Part shown: positions 22,201 to 31,904 of the stretch, one piece after another
Layout of the letters: each line of letters starts with the position of its first letter
Position numbering within the stretch: position 1 is the stretch's first letter
Assembly: GCF_026262505.1 (NCBI RefSeq)
Contig: NC_067206.1
Coordinates: 14,008,205-14,072,204, forward strand
From: Trichomonas vaginalis G3
Lineage: Eukaryota > Parabasalia > Trichomonadida > Trichomonadidae
Length of the DNA: 64,000 nucleotides
Direction of reading: 5' to 3'
The notes under the pieces: generated by a model
The model's database searches: none
Told to the model about the DNA's origin: nothing
Seen by the model: the letters and a program-made list of their open reading frames with translations, nothing else
Translations under genes and position numbers: made by a program

Positions 22201-24351
22201 TTTCCTGAGAAATTTCGTATCTCGAAGAATTTGACATAAAAATCGATTCATACAAATACAAAACATTATGATAAAACTGTTGGAACATTGATCTTGGCCA
22301 TACCATCATTTGATACATAAACTTATAAATAGAAAAATAATAACTATGAGTAAACCTCGAAAAACTCGATCTCCTTATATAATCAAGGAATAATAATGAT
22401 TCATTCATATGATCTCTAAAATAAACAAAAGTGTCATTTGTAAATAATTTTTCATCTTTTTGTGGATCATTTCTTAAAAATCTATACAATGGCACGAAAG
22501 AAGAAATATTCGCCATATTCTGTAAAATATTATAAACATTAAGCTGCGCATCATATGTCTTTTGTTTCGTTCTTAAATCAAAATTTATCATATAAGAAAA
22601 AATTAAATGAGTTCCTAAAATTCCCAAAAAAGCAATCCACATCAAAATACCACGTCTAGAATAACTAAATGGTCCTTTGTTTGTAATATACTGATCAATC
22701 TTTTTGTCGCTGAAATCATCCGCAATTTCTTTGAATTTTTGTGAACGGTTTGGCGACTTTTTGATAGAATTTGTATAATCATATTTAGATTTATTGTCAA
22801 TTGATGTTCCTTTGTTTTGTTTGAAGTAACTTTTGTAATTAACTGATTTCCAGAAGTCTATTTCTCGTTTGTAAGTATTAGAAGGACAAATTATCAAGAA
22901 AATTTGCGAAATATTCTCGACATATGGTGAATTAGGGAACATTTGCATGAAATACATGATTTTCTTGAATGTGTCTTCAAATACATCATAAGTAATCAAT
23001 GTATTGAACGATAGAATGTTAAATGACTCGTTAAAAACTAAATCTGTAATTGTTGTTAACGAATCACTACATTTCTTAAGACAATTGTAGATCTCCATGG
23101 CACAAACATGATGTAATGATACAATGTCCTCTTTATGACATGGATTCGTCAATCTTTGGTGTAATTCACAAAAATTAAATCGGTTTTCAAAAATCCTGAC
23201 GGTTTTGTAACGACATTCTTTGGGAATTTGTGAAGGGACATTTCGGACATGCAAAGGAAGTAACTGACATATGTATCTTCTCCAAATTTCATTTGAAGGG
23301 ATTCGACGTGGGAACAGTCATAGACATTGGAACAGCCTTGCATGGCGGCGTACACGTAGTAAAGAGCTGCATCTTTCGGTGTTTTGCACAATTCAACAAA
23401 ATTTTGATCTCGAATGAGAGTTCTACTCTTCTTTTTAAGCCGAGAAACGGTCCATCGGAAATAGAATGTAATGGGAATGGCAACACCGATGTTTAAAGTG
23501 ATAATTGAGGTTTGAGAAATATATTTTGAAATTAAACTGAAACAAAGGATCGTAGCTGCAAGAGTAAGCGCGGATATGTATGATGATGACGAAAGTAACT
23601 CGTTTGTAATGAATGGCTTCGAGAAAAACAGAATTCCATATAATATTGAGAAAACTGCTGGGAAAATGTAATAGTAAGAGTTCGAAAATATATATCCGAT
23701 ACTAATAATCAAGAACATGATCGTAAAATATAAGAAATAAGGGAAATAAAGGATATTTTCCATTGGATGAATAGATAATACTAAAAAGTTACGGGCAAAG
23801 ATAAATCTGAAGCTTGCAAATATGTTTGAGAACAAAACAAACGTTGCGTAAAGAACAACATCACTGGCTAAGGTTTTTGTCTGTAAAGTGTGGTTAATAA
23901 TCATCAAGCATAGTAGGAAAATCATTGGCTGAAGGATGGTATGAAAAAGAACATCGAATATTATCAATAAATAACAAAATCCGGCATTTAAAAATCCTTG
24001 TCGATTATATGTTGATTGACAGTATCCATTTATAATGAAATAGAATATATATAGGTAAAACATGTATCTCGCAAAGTCATCTGTGTTGTAATTTGTTACA
24101 TTTGTTAATAAATATTTGGAAAATTCTGTAATGAATGGAATTACGTTTTCTTTTTCACCTTTTTTCGTTAGTGGTATAATTGTAAAAAGAAATAATTGTA
24201 TATGTAAGATAATGCAAATAATATAGTAAATAAAAGGAGGAATTTTGCATCTACTTATGATATAAATCGAGAAATTGGTTGGTAGCTTCTTTTCGATGCT
24301 GATCTTAAAACTTTCAAGAAGATTCGACTTATTATCTTTATCTCTTTCCAT
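19278..24351 (-). pseudogene. Class III nucleotide cyclase-like multi-pass membrane protein, interrupted
   Basis: Minus-strand gene of about 1,420 codons once the MITE is set aside. From the N-terminus it has a multi-pass region with about ten hydrophobic segments (24351 to about 23.5 kb), a soluble helical region, and a second membrane module with segments near 22.6, 22.05, 21.8 and 21.25 kb. A PAS-like domain (MTPVMIIDCELKLLYYNDEAQ, near 21.0 kb) and a C-terminal class III cyclase-like domain (VGFGNVIIGIPGK, then FLDVWGSAITDALDM) follow. This order matches the large trichomonad adenylate/guanylate cyclase family. The cyclase domain looks degenerate: the usual metal-binding FxDI motif is replaced by IAIVRVKTDF. 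Two interruptions are visible: a frame change near 23.2 kb and the MITE at 19774-20583. Confidence 0.8.
19774..20583. mobile_element. 810-bp MITE inserted in the cyclase-like gene
   Basis: Near-perfect terminal inverted repeats of about 156 bp (19774-19929 and 20428-20583) begin GGGAAAACCGCAACCAC and contain many copies of CGCGATTTTT. A 5-bp direct repeat TAATA flanks it (19769-19773 and 20584-20588). Removing the element and one TAATA restores the host reading frame (…RSN-II-NETKSG…), which confirms the exact ends. There is no coding capacity. The superfamily is unknown; a 5-bp duplication and GGG ends do not fit the usual Mutator, hAT or mariner patterns. Confidence 0.85.
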
Positions 24352-24972
24352 CCTAAGATGCAGGACGATATGTAAACTTCGTGTAAAGAAAAAAATTCAA
24401 AAATCAAAAAATTTAGAAAACATATAACGTCATGTAAATATTCTTTGTAATTTTTTTTAATTTGTGATGTTTACATAATTATTTTGAGAAGTTTATACAC
24501 AGAAAAATTTTCAAAATAACGAAATTGCTATTGACTTTTTGTTAATTTAATATTATTATAGTATATAGTGCGCAAAATAGTTTTATTCAGTTTTGTGACG
24601 ATTGCCTTATAATTCCAAATTATTGTTTCGATTTTTTCGATGAACTGGGGACACTTCCATGAGGATTGGAATTCACATACAAATTTTAAGAATTTCAACA
24701 TGTGCAAGTTTACGAATATTGATGGAATTCTGGCAAATTATATGATATTATTATAAATAGTGCTTGAATTTCTATAAATAAATCTTTTCTAACAGAATAT
24801 TTATTCAAATAACAAAAATAAATCAAAATACTAGTAATAAATCAAATTAAGGAATTTCAGGTCAGAAAATCAGATTTGCAAGGATTAAGCCATTTGAAAT
24901 CTGTAAATTTACTATGCATTAACATATAAATTAAGTTTCTTTATGCTAATTTAACTTGAAAAATTTTGAGAT
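24352..24972. other. Intergenic stretch
   Basis: About 620 AT-rich bases between two minus-strand genes; nothing recognised. Confidence 0.4.
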
Positions 24973-27858
24973 TTAAACATTTGGCTTCATTTGCAATTGA
25001 CTCCTTAATTTAGCATTCTCTGATATTAATGAATCAAATCTTTGTCGTAGTAAAACTACAAATTTTTCAAAATTCTCTTCATTAATTTCTTCTGTTGTAT
25101 TAAATAAAGAGCAAAACTCAATTCCTATTCTTCCTATTAAAGCTCTTTTTGTGGATTCTGCTTGTTGTTTTGTAACTCCTAACTGATTATTTAATTCTTT
25201 CTCTTTGAACAACATTTTTGTTGTTAATTGGTTTTCCAGTAGCTTTAATTCTCTCTTGTATTGCTCTTCATTTGATTTCAACTGCATATTAACTTTCTGT
25301 AAATCAAGTGACAAAAGTTTAATTTTTTCATTCAAATCCGAAATTTCATCATTTTGTTGATTGATCTTTTGTTTCATTTTTTCAGAAGATGTTTGATACT
25401 CACCATTATGATCCTTTAATTGTGCAATAACTGCTTCAAATCTTGTTGTTATTGTTTGTCTTTCAGCTTTAATTCTTTCTTGAGAAGATAATTCAATTTC
25501 CTTAATTTGTTGTTGAGTTTTTGCAACTTCATCAGCATATTTCTTCTTCGAACTGTGCATTAATTGTAAAGATCTCTGTATCTTCTCTTTCTCATTTGAT
25601 TCTTGTCTTAAGTTTTCTTCGATATCCGCTCTTTTTTGTATTTCTTCTCTTGTTCTTTCGTTTGCTTTTTTAACAGCTTTTTCGCATTCTTCAATTTGTA
25701 ACGCATGAGATTCAGCCATTGTTTTCATTTCTCTTGAGTGATCTTCTTGTTCTTGTGCAAGCTGATCTTGTAATTCTTTAATCTTTGATTGAAGAGATTT
25801 GTTTTCTGTCTCAAGTTTCATTGCTTTGTCTGAGATTTCTGTTGCTTCATTTTCTAATTCACTTAATTTTGAAATACATTCTTCATCTCTTTGTTTAGCG
25901 GCTTTAATAATGGATTTGTTTTGCCTGCGTATATCTTTTATATTAGCATGCAATGCTTGTATTTCATCAATCATTTGTTGTATAATAGTTATTGCGTCGT
26001 CTTCATTTCTTGCACCTAAAATTGACAAAATTTCTAAAACAATTTTTTCTTTTTGATCGTCAAATTTTTTGTCTTCTTGTATCTGATATCCTTTCTCAGC
26101 TAATGTATTAGATATTGTTGTCAATCCTTGTTCTGATTTAATTAAATCATCTAATGACATTTCTATACCGAGATTTCTTGTTAAAACATCTAAAACTTGT
26201 TCAAATTTTTCAGAAATTTGTTTTAATTTTGTTTGATTTTTATCTATATCATTGTTTTTATCTGTAATTGCTTTATTGTACCATTGAACAACAACTGTTA
26301 ATATATTCTTCATTTTGGCTTGTACACGGAGTGTCTGATTCTTCGAAATATCTGATATTAATGTTTGTAATTCTTGTGGTAAATCTTTGTTTTCAAAAAC
26401 ATTAATATTGATTGGTTCTGTTTGAGATTGCAATTGTCTACGTTCTTCTGTAGCTGCCCTTAATCTTCTTTCCTTTTCTTCTTTCTCCATTTTTGAAATT
26501 TGTTCTGATAATTGTTGACTTTGTTTTGTTAAGTTGTTAACAAGGGCTGATTGCTCATTACCGAATGTTTTAGCCGATTCTAAGTCTTTCGTAAGCTTTT
26601 CTATTTGATTTTGTTGATTGTTTGATTTAATTTGTTCATCAGATAAAATTTTGATTGTTTTAGCGTTTTCCGTTTTGATTTGTAATAACTGTGATGATAA
26701 TACTTTATTCTTCTCTTCTTCTCCTCTGAAATCTGACTCTTTACTCATGTATCTTGATTCTGATGAATTTAATTGCTGAGTTAAATCTTCAATTTTAGCT
26801 AATGCATGGTCATAATTGAATTTGATTTCTATTTTGGCTCTATTGGCCTCTGTTAACTCGTCTTTTAAGAGTTTACTAGCATTTTGAGATGATTTGTATT
26901 TATTTGTAAGATTAGACATTTCTTTCTTAAGATTTGAGTTCATATCTGTTAGCTGTTTAATATTACTATCTCGTTCTGTTAATTTTGCTTCTAATTCATG
27001 TATTTCGTCCTTTAATTGAGCTGTTTGACCATTTTGCTCTGTAATAATTTGCATTTTCTGATTTGCAATAGCAGTAGCGAGATCTCCATTCTTAGTTGTA
27101 AGCTCTTTAATGAGAATATGTTGTTTATCATTTTCTAATTTCAAGTTTGAAATTTGATTTTGGAATTGACGAGTAGTTGAATCTAAAATATCTTTATTCT
27201 TTTGCTCTTGAAGTTGAAAGTCATGAACTAATCCGTCTTTATCTGCTAAAAGACGACGATTTATTTTCTTTAACTTTTTAATTTCTTGGCAGAGAGCTAT
27301 GAGTTCATATTCTGAAGAGTTATTACTTGTTTCTACAATTGTAGTGGTTTTGGGTTCTTCTTTTTGGGAAAATCGGAATTTTAAGGCTTCTGGATTTGAG
27401 AATTTTGTATCAAAGTAATTTTCGGCAGCAGAAAGTATACTGTTTGTAATTTCTTTCGATTCATTTAAGTCTTGCATCGATTTATCGACTTTCTGTGAAA
27501 ATGTCTGATTATTATTCCGCAATTCGTTAATTGTTTTCTGTAAGACAATAATGTTATTTTTGAGATTTTCCACTTCTTTAGATGAGTTTGAACTACCCTG
27601 TAACTGAATAGATTCAACCTGACTTTGAAGTTCTTGATTTCTATCGACAGAAATCTTTAATCGTCTTGCCAAATCATCATATTTTCCCTGTATATCACGA
27701 ATTTCTTTCTCTAATGAAATATTTTTCGCACAAACTGTTTCTAATTGGGTGGTTACTACATTTGTCATATCAATTTGGGATTTCATTGATGCAAGCTTTG
27801 CTATTAAGTCAGAGTTCTCCTGTCTTAATCGTATTAACTCTGAATTATCTGCATCCAT
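24973..27858 (-). CDS. Long coiled-coil protein, 961 aa
   Basis: Almost the whole protein is heptad-rich coiled coil, starting MDADNSELIRLRQENSDLIAKL and rich in Glu, Lys, Gln, Leu and Asn. A short break with a hydrophobic, helical stretch lies around residues 490-600 (LPQELQTLISDISKN, LTVVVQWYNKAI, IVLEILSILGARNEDD), and another helical block lies near the C-terminus (ALIGRIGIEFCSLFN). No motor, kinase or membrane segment is present. Trichomonads have many such proteins, with roles suspected in the cytoskeleton, basal bodies and vesicle tethering; none can be assigned here. UAAA overlaps the stop. Confidence 0.85.
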   Translation of the reverse strand: MDADNSELIRLRQENSDLIAKLASMKSQIDMTNVVTTQLETVCAKNISLEKEIRDIQGKYDDLARRLKISVDRNQELQSQVESIQLQGSSNSSKEVENLKNNIIVLQKTINELRNNNQTFSQKVDKSMQDLNESKEITNSILSAAENYFDTKFSNPEALKFRFSQKEEPKTTTIVETSNNSSEYELIALCQEIKKLKKINRRLLADKDGLVHDFQLQEQKNKDILDSTTRQFQNQISNLKLENDKQHILIKELTTKNGDLATAIANQKMQIITEQNGQTAQLKDEIHELEAKLTERDSNIKQLTDMNSNLKKEMSNLTNKYKSSQNASKLLKDELTEANRAKIEIKFNYDHALAKIEDLTQQLNSSESRYMSKESDFRGEEEKNKVLSSQLLQIKTENAKTIKILSDEQIKSNNQQNQIEKLTKDLESAKTFGNEQSALVNNLTKQSQQLSEQISKMEKEEKERRLRAATEERRQLQSQTEPININVFENKDLPQELQTLISDISKNQTLRVQAKMKNILTVVVQWYNKAITDKNNDIDKNQTKLKQISEKFEQVLDVLTRNLGIEMSLDDLIKSEQGLTTISNTLAEKGYQIQEDKKFDDQKEKIVLEILSILGARNEDDAITIIQQMIDEIQALHANIKDIRRQNKSIIKAAKQRDEECISKLSELENEATEISDKAMKLETENKSLQSKIKELQDQLAQEQEDHSREMKTMAESHALQIEECEKAVKKANERTREEIQKRADIEENLRQESNEKEKIQRSLQLMHSSKKKYADEVAKTQQQIKEIELSSQERIKAERQTITTRFEAVIAQLKDHNGEYQTSSEKMKQKINQQNDEISDLNEKIKLLSLDLQKVNMQLKSNEEQYKRELKLLENQLTTKMLFKEKELNNQLGVTKQQAESTKRALIGRIGIEFCSLFNTTEEINEENFEKFVVLLRQRFDSLISENAKLRSQLQMKPNV

Positions 27859-28374
27859 GAAAATTTGCTAAACTGATTTTTAAAATTCTATTGCATTCAA
27901 TTTTTTTAAAAGTAAAAAATCGAAGGCTTAACTCGAACTCCCATCCTTTGGGATTTTTCTATTAACATATCTTTATTTTAATTACAAAAAAGTATTACAG
28001 CCCTGTGAAGCACTAAGCAGTGATTTGTAATAACTTTTTCCCGACCAAAAATATTAACTTTTGACCATAGAAAATTGGGATATAAAGCTTGGACGTCAAA
28101 AAAATTGAGAGCGTGTCAGAAAGTGGTAAGTGCACTCCCCTTAAGATTTCGAACTTATATATTGGATGCTTCTAATGACTTAGATTCTTAATAATGTATA
28201 CTATCACTGTCCCATATAAAAGTATTCTGAATATCTAAAATCTAACGCAATGTGTAAAATATGCATACAAAATTAGTACAACATGTGTAATTAACATATG
28301 TAAAAGCGAGTAGAGGCGACCATTAATTGAAATATAGTTAAACAATAGCAAAATAAATAAATTAGTTTATGAAA
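27859..28374. other. Intergenic stretch
   Basis: About 515 AT-rich bases. A sequence AGTGCACTCCCCTTAAG near 28,130 resembles the terminus of the TTAA-target element at 507-4618, but I found no partner end. Confidence 0.35.
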
Positions 28375-29904
28375 TTAAGACAAAAAGTTATTGATGACGC
28401 TATCCATCATCTTCTCGAGAGCTGAGTGAATCTCCTTCTTCTCAGGATGGCCGAATACAAGTGCGTTTGTGTACATTTCTGCTGCACCAGCAGTATCTCC
28501 CAAACTTTCAGCAATGACAGCTTTTGTGTAAGCGATTCCTGGTTCATGGGGTGCGAGACTTTCTGCTTTGTTAAGGAGTTCAAGTGCTTCTATTGGATCT
28601 CCTGAGTCAGCAGCCATTACACCCTTCTGGAAAACAGGAACTAAGTTGGATGGATCAAGAGAAATTGCGAGATCGAAATGCTCTGAGGCTTCTTCTTCGT
28701 TTCCGCACTTTCTGAGGATCATCGCGTAAACATAATGAAGAACACTTGAGTCTGGATTGGCATCTAATGCCTTTCTCATGTAATACTGGGCGGCTCCGAA
28801 ATTATCTTGCTTAAAATGAACACTTCCGAGGCCGTACCAGGCACTCCACTCTTGTGGATTCCTATCTATTGATTCTCTGAACAATTTGGATGCTTCTGAA
28901 AGAGAATCAAGTAATAATAATTCATGTCCAGCTAAAGCTAGTGGATATGAGCAACTATGATCGATTCCTGCTGCTCTCTGAAACATTTGAACTGCTGCAT
29001 CTGAATTATGTTGGATAGAAAGCAAGTTTCCTGCTGCAACCCATGATTCTGGTTTATTTGGAGCAATTTCAAGTGCTCTTCTGGAAACTTCATTCAATTT
29101 CTTCTCATCTTTAAGTTGCCATAATGTTGTTGAGTAAATATCAACGCCAAGAACAGTATGTGGATGAATTTCATATAATCTTGAGAAAATCGCTGCAGCC
29201 TCTGTATATTTAGAGCATCTGAAGTAATACTCTGCTGATAGTAATAGAACCAAGATGGAATCTTGCATTTCTGAAGGTAATTTCTTTGACATTTCTATGA
29301 TACTCATTGGCTTTTTGAGAAGTTGTGTAGAAATTGGGATTGATTTCTTAGGGATTGGTAGTTTGCTGCCAATAGACTTCCTTTCACGGATTTGGGATGG
29401 AGTTAACAAATGAGATTTATTTTTATTCTCATTCTTTTGTTTGGCTGGTTGGAATTTGTCTGATGTCTTTGGAATGATGGAAACAATTGATGAATTCATT
29501 TGTACAGCTTCCTCGTAATATTTTGAAGCATCTTCATGGCGATGTGTACGCGTGCAGATCAATCCTGTATAGTATTTCAATGCAACTTTAATGTCTTCTT
29601 CCATTTCAGGGAAATTCTGGTATGATTTCTGTATAATAGCTTCAGCATCAGTGAACTTTCCACATTCTAGAAGAGATTGTACATAAATAACAAATAATTC
29701 TTGCGATTCCCATATTAAGTTGATGTTTTGCTTGCATAATAAAACAGCTTGAGTTGCAGAATTTGATTCTAAATATGCTTTTGCGTAATATGTTAATATT
29801 TTTGCACTTCTTGCAAGAGCAAATGCTTCCTGGCAAAGAAGAATGACGTTGTCATACATTCGAAATCGTAAGGAAAACTCAATTGCTTCACAATCAACAC
29901 TCAT
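28375..29904 (-). CDS. CDC27/APC3-like TPR subunit of the anaphase-promoting complex
   Basis: 509 residues. An N-terminal helical repeat region (1-135) and a basic, low-complexity linker (about 145-210) are followed by some eight TPR repeats (about 215-500). The central stretch reads like CDC27: VDIYSTTLWQLKDEKKLNEV, then ESWVAAGNLLSIQHNSDAAV, then LAGHELLLLDSLSEA and EWSAWYGLGSVHFKQDNF. In other eukaryotes APC3 dimerises and binds the IR tail of Cdh1/Cdc20 and APC10, driving cyclin and securin ubiquitination. At 509 residues it is much shorter than the 700-800 of yeast and human, mainly because the disordered linker is reduced. APC6 or APC8 are the main alternatives, but the sequence favours CDC27. 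Confidence 0.78.
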   Translation of the reverse strand: MSVDCEAIEFSLRFRMYDNVILLCQEAFALARSAKILTYYAKAYLESNSATQAVLLCKQNINLIWESQELFVIYVQSLLECGKFTDAEAIIQKSYQNFPEMEEDIKVALKYYTGLICTRTHRHEDASKYYEEAVQMNSSIVSIIPKTSDKFQPAKQKNENKNKSHLLTPSQIRERKSIGSKLPIPKKSIPISTQLLKKPMSIIEMSKKLPSEMQDSILVLLLSAEYYFRCSKYTEAAAIFSRLYEIHPHTVLGVDIYSTTLWQLKDEKKLNEVSRRALEIAPNKPESWVAAGNLLSIQHNSDAAVQMFQRAAGIDHSCSYPLALAGHELLLLDSLSEASKLFRESIDRNPQEWSAWYGLGSVHFKQDNFGAAQYYMRKALDANPDSSVLHYVYAMILRKCGNEEEASEHFDLAISLDPSNLVPVFQKGVMAADSGDPIEALELLNKAESLAPHEPGIAYTKAVIAESLGDTAGAAEMYTNALVFGHPEKKEIHSALEKMMDSVINNFLS

Positions 29905-30467
29905 ACTTTTTTTTTGGAATTAATAAACGCGCACAATTCAATTCAAAAAAATAAATCGCATTTAAGGGTATAGTTCACTCAAAATTCTAGAGTTTTGAGA
30001 GTGCCAATAAACTCTATAGGCCTATGCATATCTTGGATTAAGAAATACTACTAACAAGTATGGAATTTGCTTGTGATCTGTAGAAAAACGAAATAAATCA
30101 TATGTTATTCAATGATTCGAATTGTGTATGAAGAACCAATGATTCAGCTTATGGGATATTGCCGCTCGGAGCTCTTGTGAGATTTGCCACCGGAGTTCAT
30201 AAGAGCGTCACTTTTTGTACCCAACACCTCTTGTATTTATTTTAAAGGAGATGTTACTCCATAATGTTTGAAATTATTAAGTGTGAACTTAGGCTCCCTA
30301 TGACATGGCCTTCAATTCAGATATTTAGGGTTAAGGGTGCACTACAAGGATTAGAAAGTTCTCAAAAAATTCATAGAGCTCTATCAATTCTCTTATCCTC
30401 CAAAATAATAAAACCCTATATTTCGCTTCATTGTAATAAAATATTTTAATTTTGATTTAAGATATAG
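29905..30467. other. Intergenic stretch left of the Maverick
   Basis: About 560 bases without a credible gene. Two TTAAGGGT motifs (near 29,965 and 30,334; the latter TTAAGGGTGCAC) look like ends of the TTAA-target family seen at 507-4618, but no complete element is present. The Maverick target site AATTAA ends this stretch (30468-30473). Confidence 0.4.
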
Positions 30468-30473
30468 AATTAA

Positions 30474-30684
30474 AGTAGTATATGATGCGGGTTGTGTGAC
30501 TTTTTTTGTAAACGTAAGAATTCATACAATATTGAACGATTTTGTATCATTTTTTTTAACATATGAAGTAAAAAATGTATGATTCTTACGGTTTTTATTC
30601 TTACGTTTTTGAATAAATCAAGATTTAAAAAATTGACTTCTTACGTAAAATTAAAACTAAGTTAAATTTATTTTTTTAATTTTT
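30474..30684 (+). repeat. Maverick 1 left terminal inverted repeat
   Basis: About 205-210 bp, matching the right repeat (49808-50012) almost base for base apart from lengths of T/A runs. It begins AGTAGT, in keeping with the AG start of Polinton ends. It carries repeated TTCTTACG/CGTAAGAA motifs that may be recognised by the integrase or the replication protein. Confidence 0.95.
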
Positions 30685-30697
30685 TATTTTATAATAA

Positions 30698-31834
30698 ATG
30701 AGTATAACAACTAATTCATTGAAATCTTTAAAGTTCACTAATTCAGAATTAGAAAATATTTTAGAAAATTTTGGAGACGGTTCTTATCCAACATATATGC
30801 AGAATGTGAAAGAGTTTTCCAGATTGTTGAATGAATTTAAATATAACGGACCAATTACTAAAAAGGCTATAATGAGATATTTATATCCCAAAAAAGTTGA
30901 AAAACAGGAGAATATTCCTCTTTATGGTCCAGAGGACCTGGGCTCAGAGAGCCTTGAAACACCTCCTGAATATTTTGAAGAAAAAATTAAACAAGATGAA
31001 TATTATAACGATGAGATTGAGAAATTGGAACAATTAAGAAATGAAATAGATGAAAAAATTAAGGAATTGAGAAATGCTGAGAATGAAGTAGAGGGTTTAA
31101 TGAATATCCCGGCTTCAGAATCAGAAGTTCAAAAATCACATGAGGAAAGATATAAAAATTACTTTTTGGAATCTACTAAAAATTTATTAGATGGTGATAT
31201 TGACGAAACACTTTCAGAAGAAGGCACAAAATTTATTCATAAACATAAGTTACAATTTATTGACGATGGAGATTATCCATGTATATTACTTTCACCTCCT
31301 CTTGATTCTGAAAAATTCAAAAAAGCACTGAAAAATGTAACATATGCAACAAATACGATTAAGAAAGAAGACCATGATATTTACACAAATTATTATTTAA
31401 ATAAATGTACAGGTGTTGATAAAGTTTTTGATTTGTTAGATAAAATATCAAAAGAAACAATTGGAACCTATAAAATTTTATGTGATTGTGGTTTCATTAT
31501 TGAAGATACCAATAATGTTTCATATGAAAGAACAGCACCGAAGGAAGACGAAGTTGAAAGGTCTATACCATTCGTTATTAAGAATATAAAAGATATGAAA
31601 ACGTATAAGCATTATATTTATTCATTTATTTCAGAAAAAATGGAAGCAACCCATAAAACATCATCTCATCATTTTATAGCTATTCATACATTCCTTTTCA
31701 AAGTTGTGAAATTAAATAAGACAGGAATTAGATTTAATGTATCAGGGTACGCATTCTTGAGTAAATTAAAATGTATTCGTCACGTCGCAGATGATAAAAA
31801 TTTATGTGTTCTTAATTCATTTTATGGACTTTAG
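30698..31834 (+). CDS. Maverick 1 unknown protein, 378 aa
   Basis: This is the first gene inside the left terminal repeat. I do not recognise it. It has an acidic coiled-coil stretch (about residues 95-145), a middle domain with SPPLDSEKFKKALKN, and a C-terminal part with His/Cys-containing motifs (SSHHFIAIHTF, KCIRHVADDKNLC). It is followed by a short AT-rich spacer before the polymerase region. It may assist replication, as position and strand suggest, or be a lineage-specific accessory protein. Confidence 0.7.
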   Translation: MSITTNSLKSLKFTNSELENILENFGDGSYPTYMQNVKEFSRLLNEFKYNGPITKKAIMRYLYPKKVEKQENIPLYGPEDLGSESLETPPEYFEEKIKQDEYYNDEIEKLEQLRNEIDEKIKELRNAENEVEGLMNIPASESEVQKSHEERYKNYFLESTKNLLDGDIDETLSEEGTKFIHKHKLQFIDDGDYPCILLSPPLDSEKFKKALKNVTYATNTIKKEDHDIYTNYYLNKCTGVDKVFDLLDKISKETIGTYKILCDCGFIIEDTNNVSYERTAPKEDEVERSIPFVIKNIKDMKTYKHYIYSFISEKMEATHKTSSHHFIAIHTFLFKVVKLNKTGIRFNVSGYAFLSKLKCIRHVADDKNLCVLNSFYGL

Positions 31835-31904
31835 CCCTGGACTCTCTGAGTCTCGGACTTTAAAAAAATAAACTTTATTTTTATTTATTTTTATTCTTAC
31901 ATAA

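Noticed and set aside
27925-27960. AGTTCGAGT-like T-loop suggesting a tRNA
   Set aside because: The flanking arms do not pair and no anticodon or acceptor stem can be formed.
30330-30350. TTAAGGGTGCAC, a possible end of the TTAA-target element family
   Set aside because: No matching second end or target duplication was found nearby; kept only as a hint.
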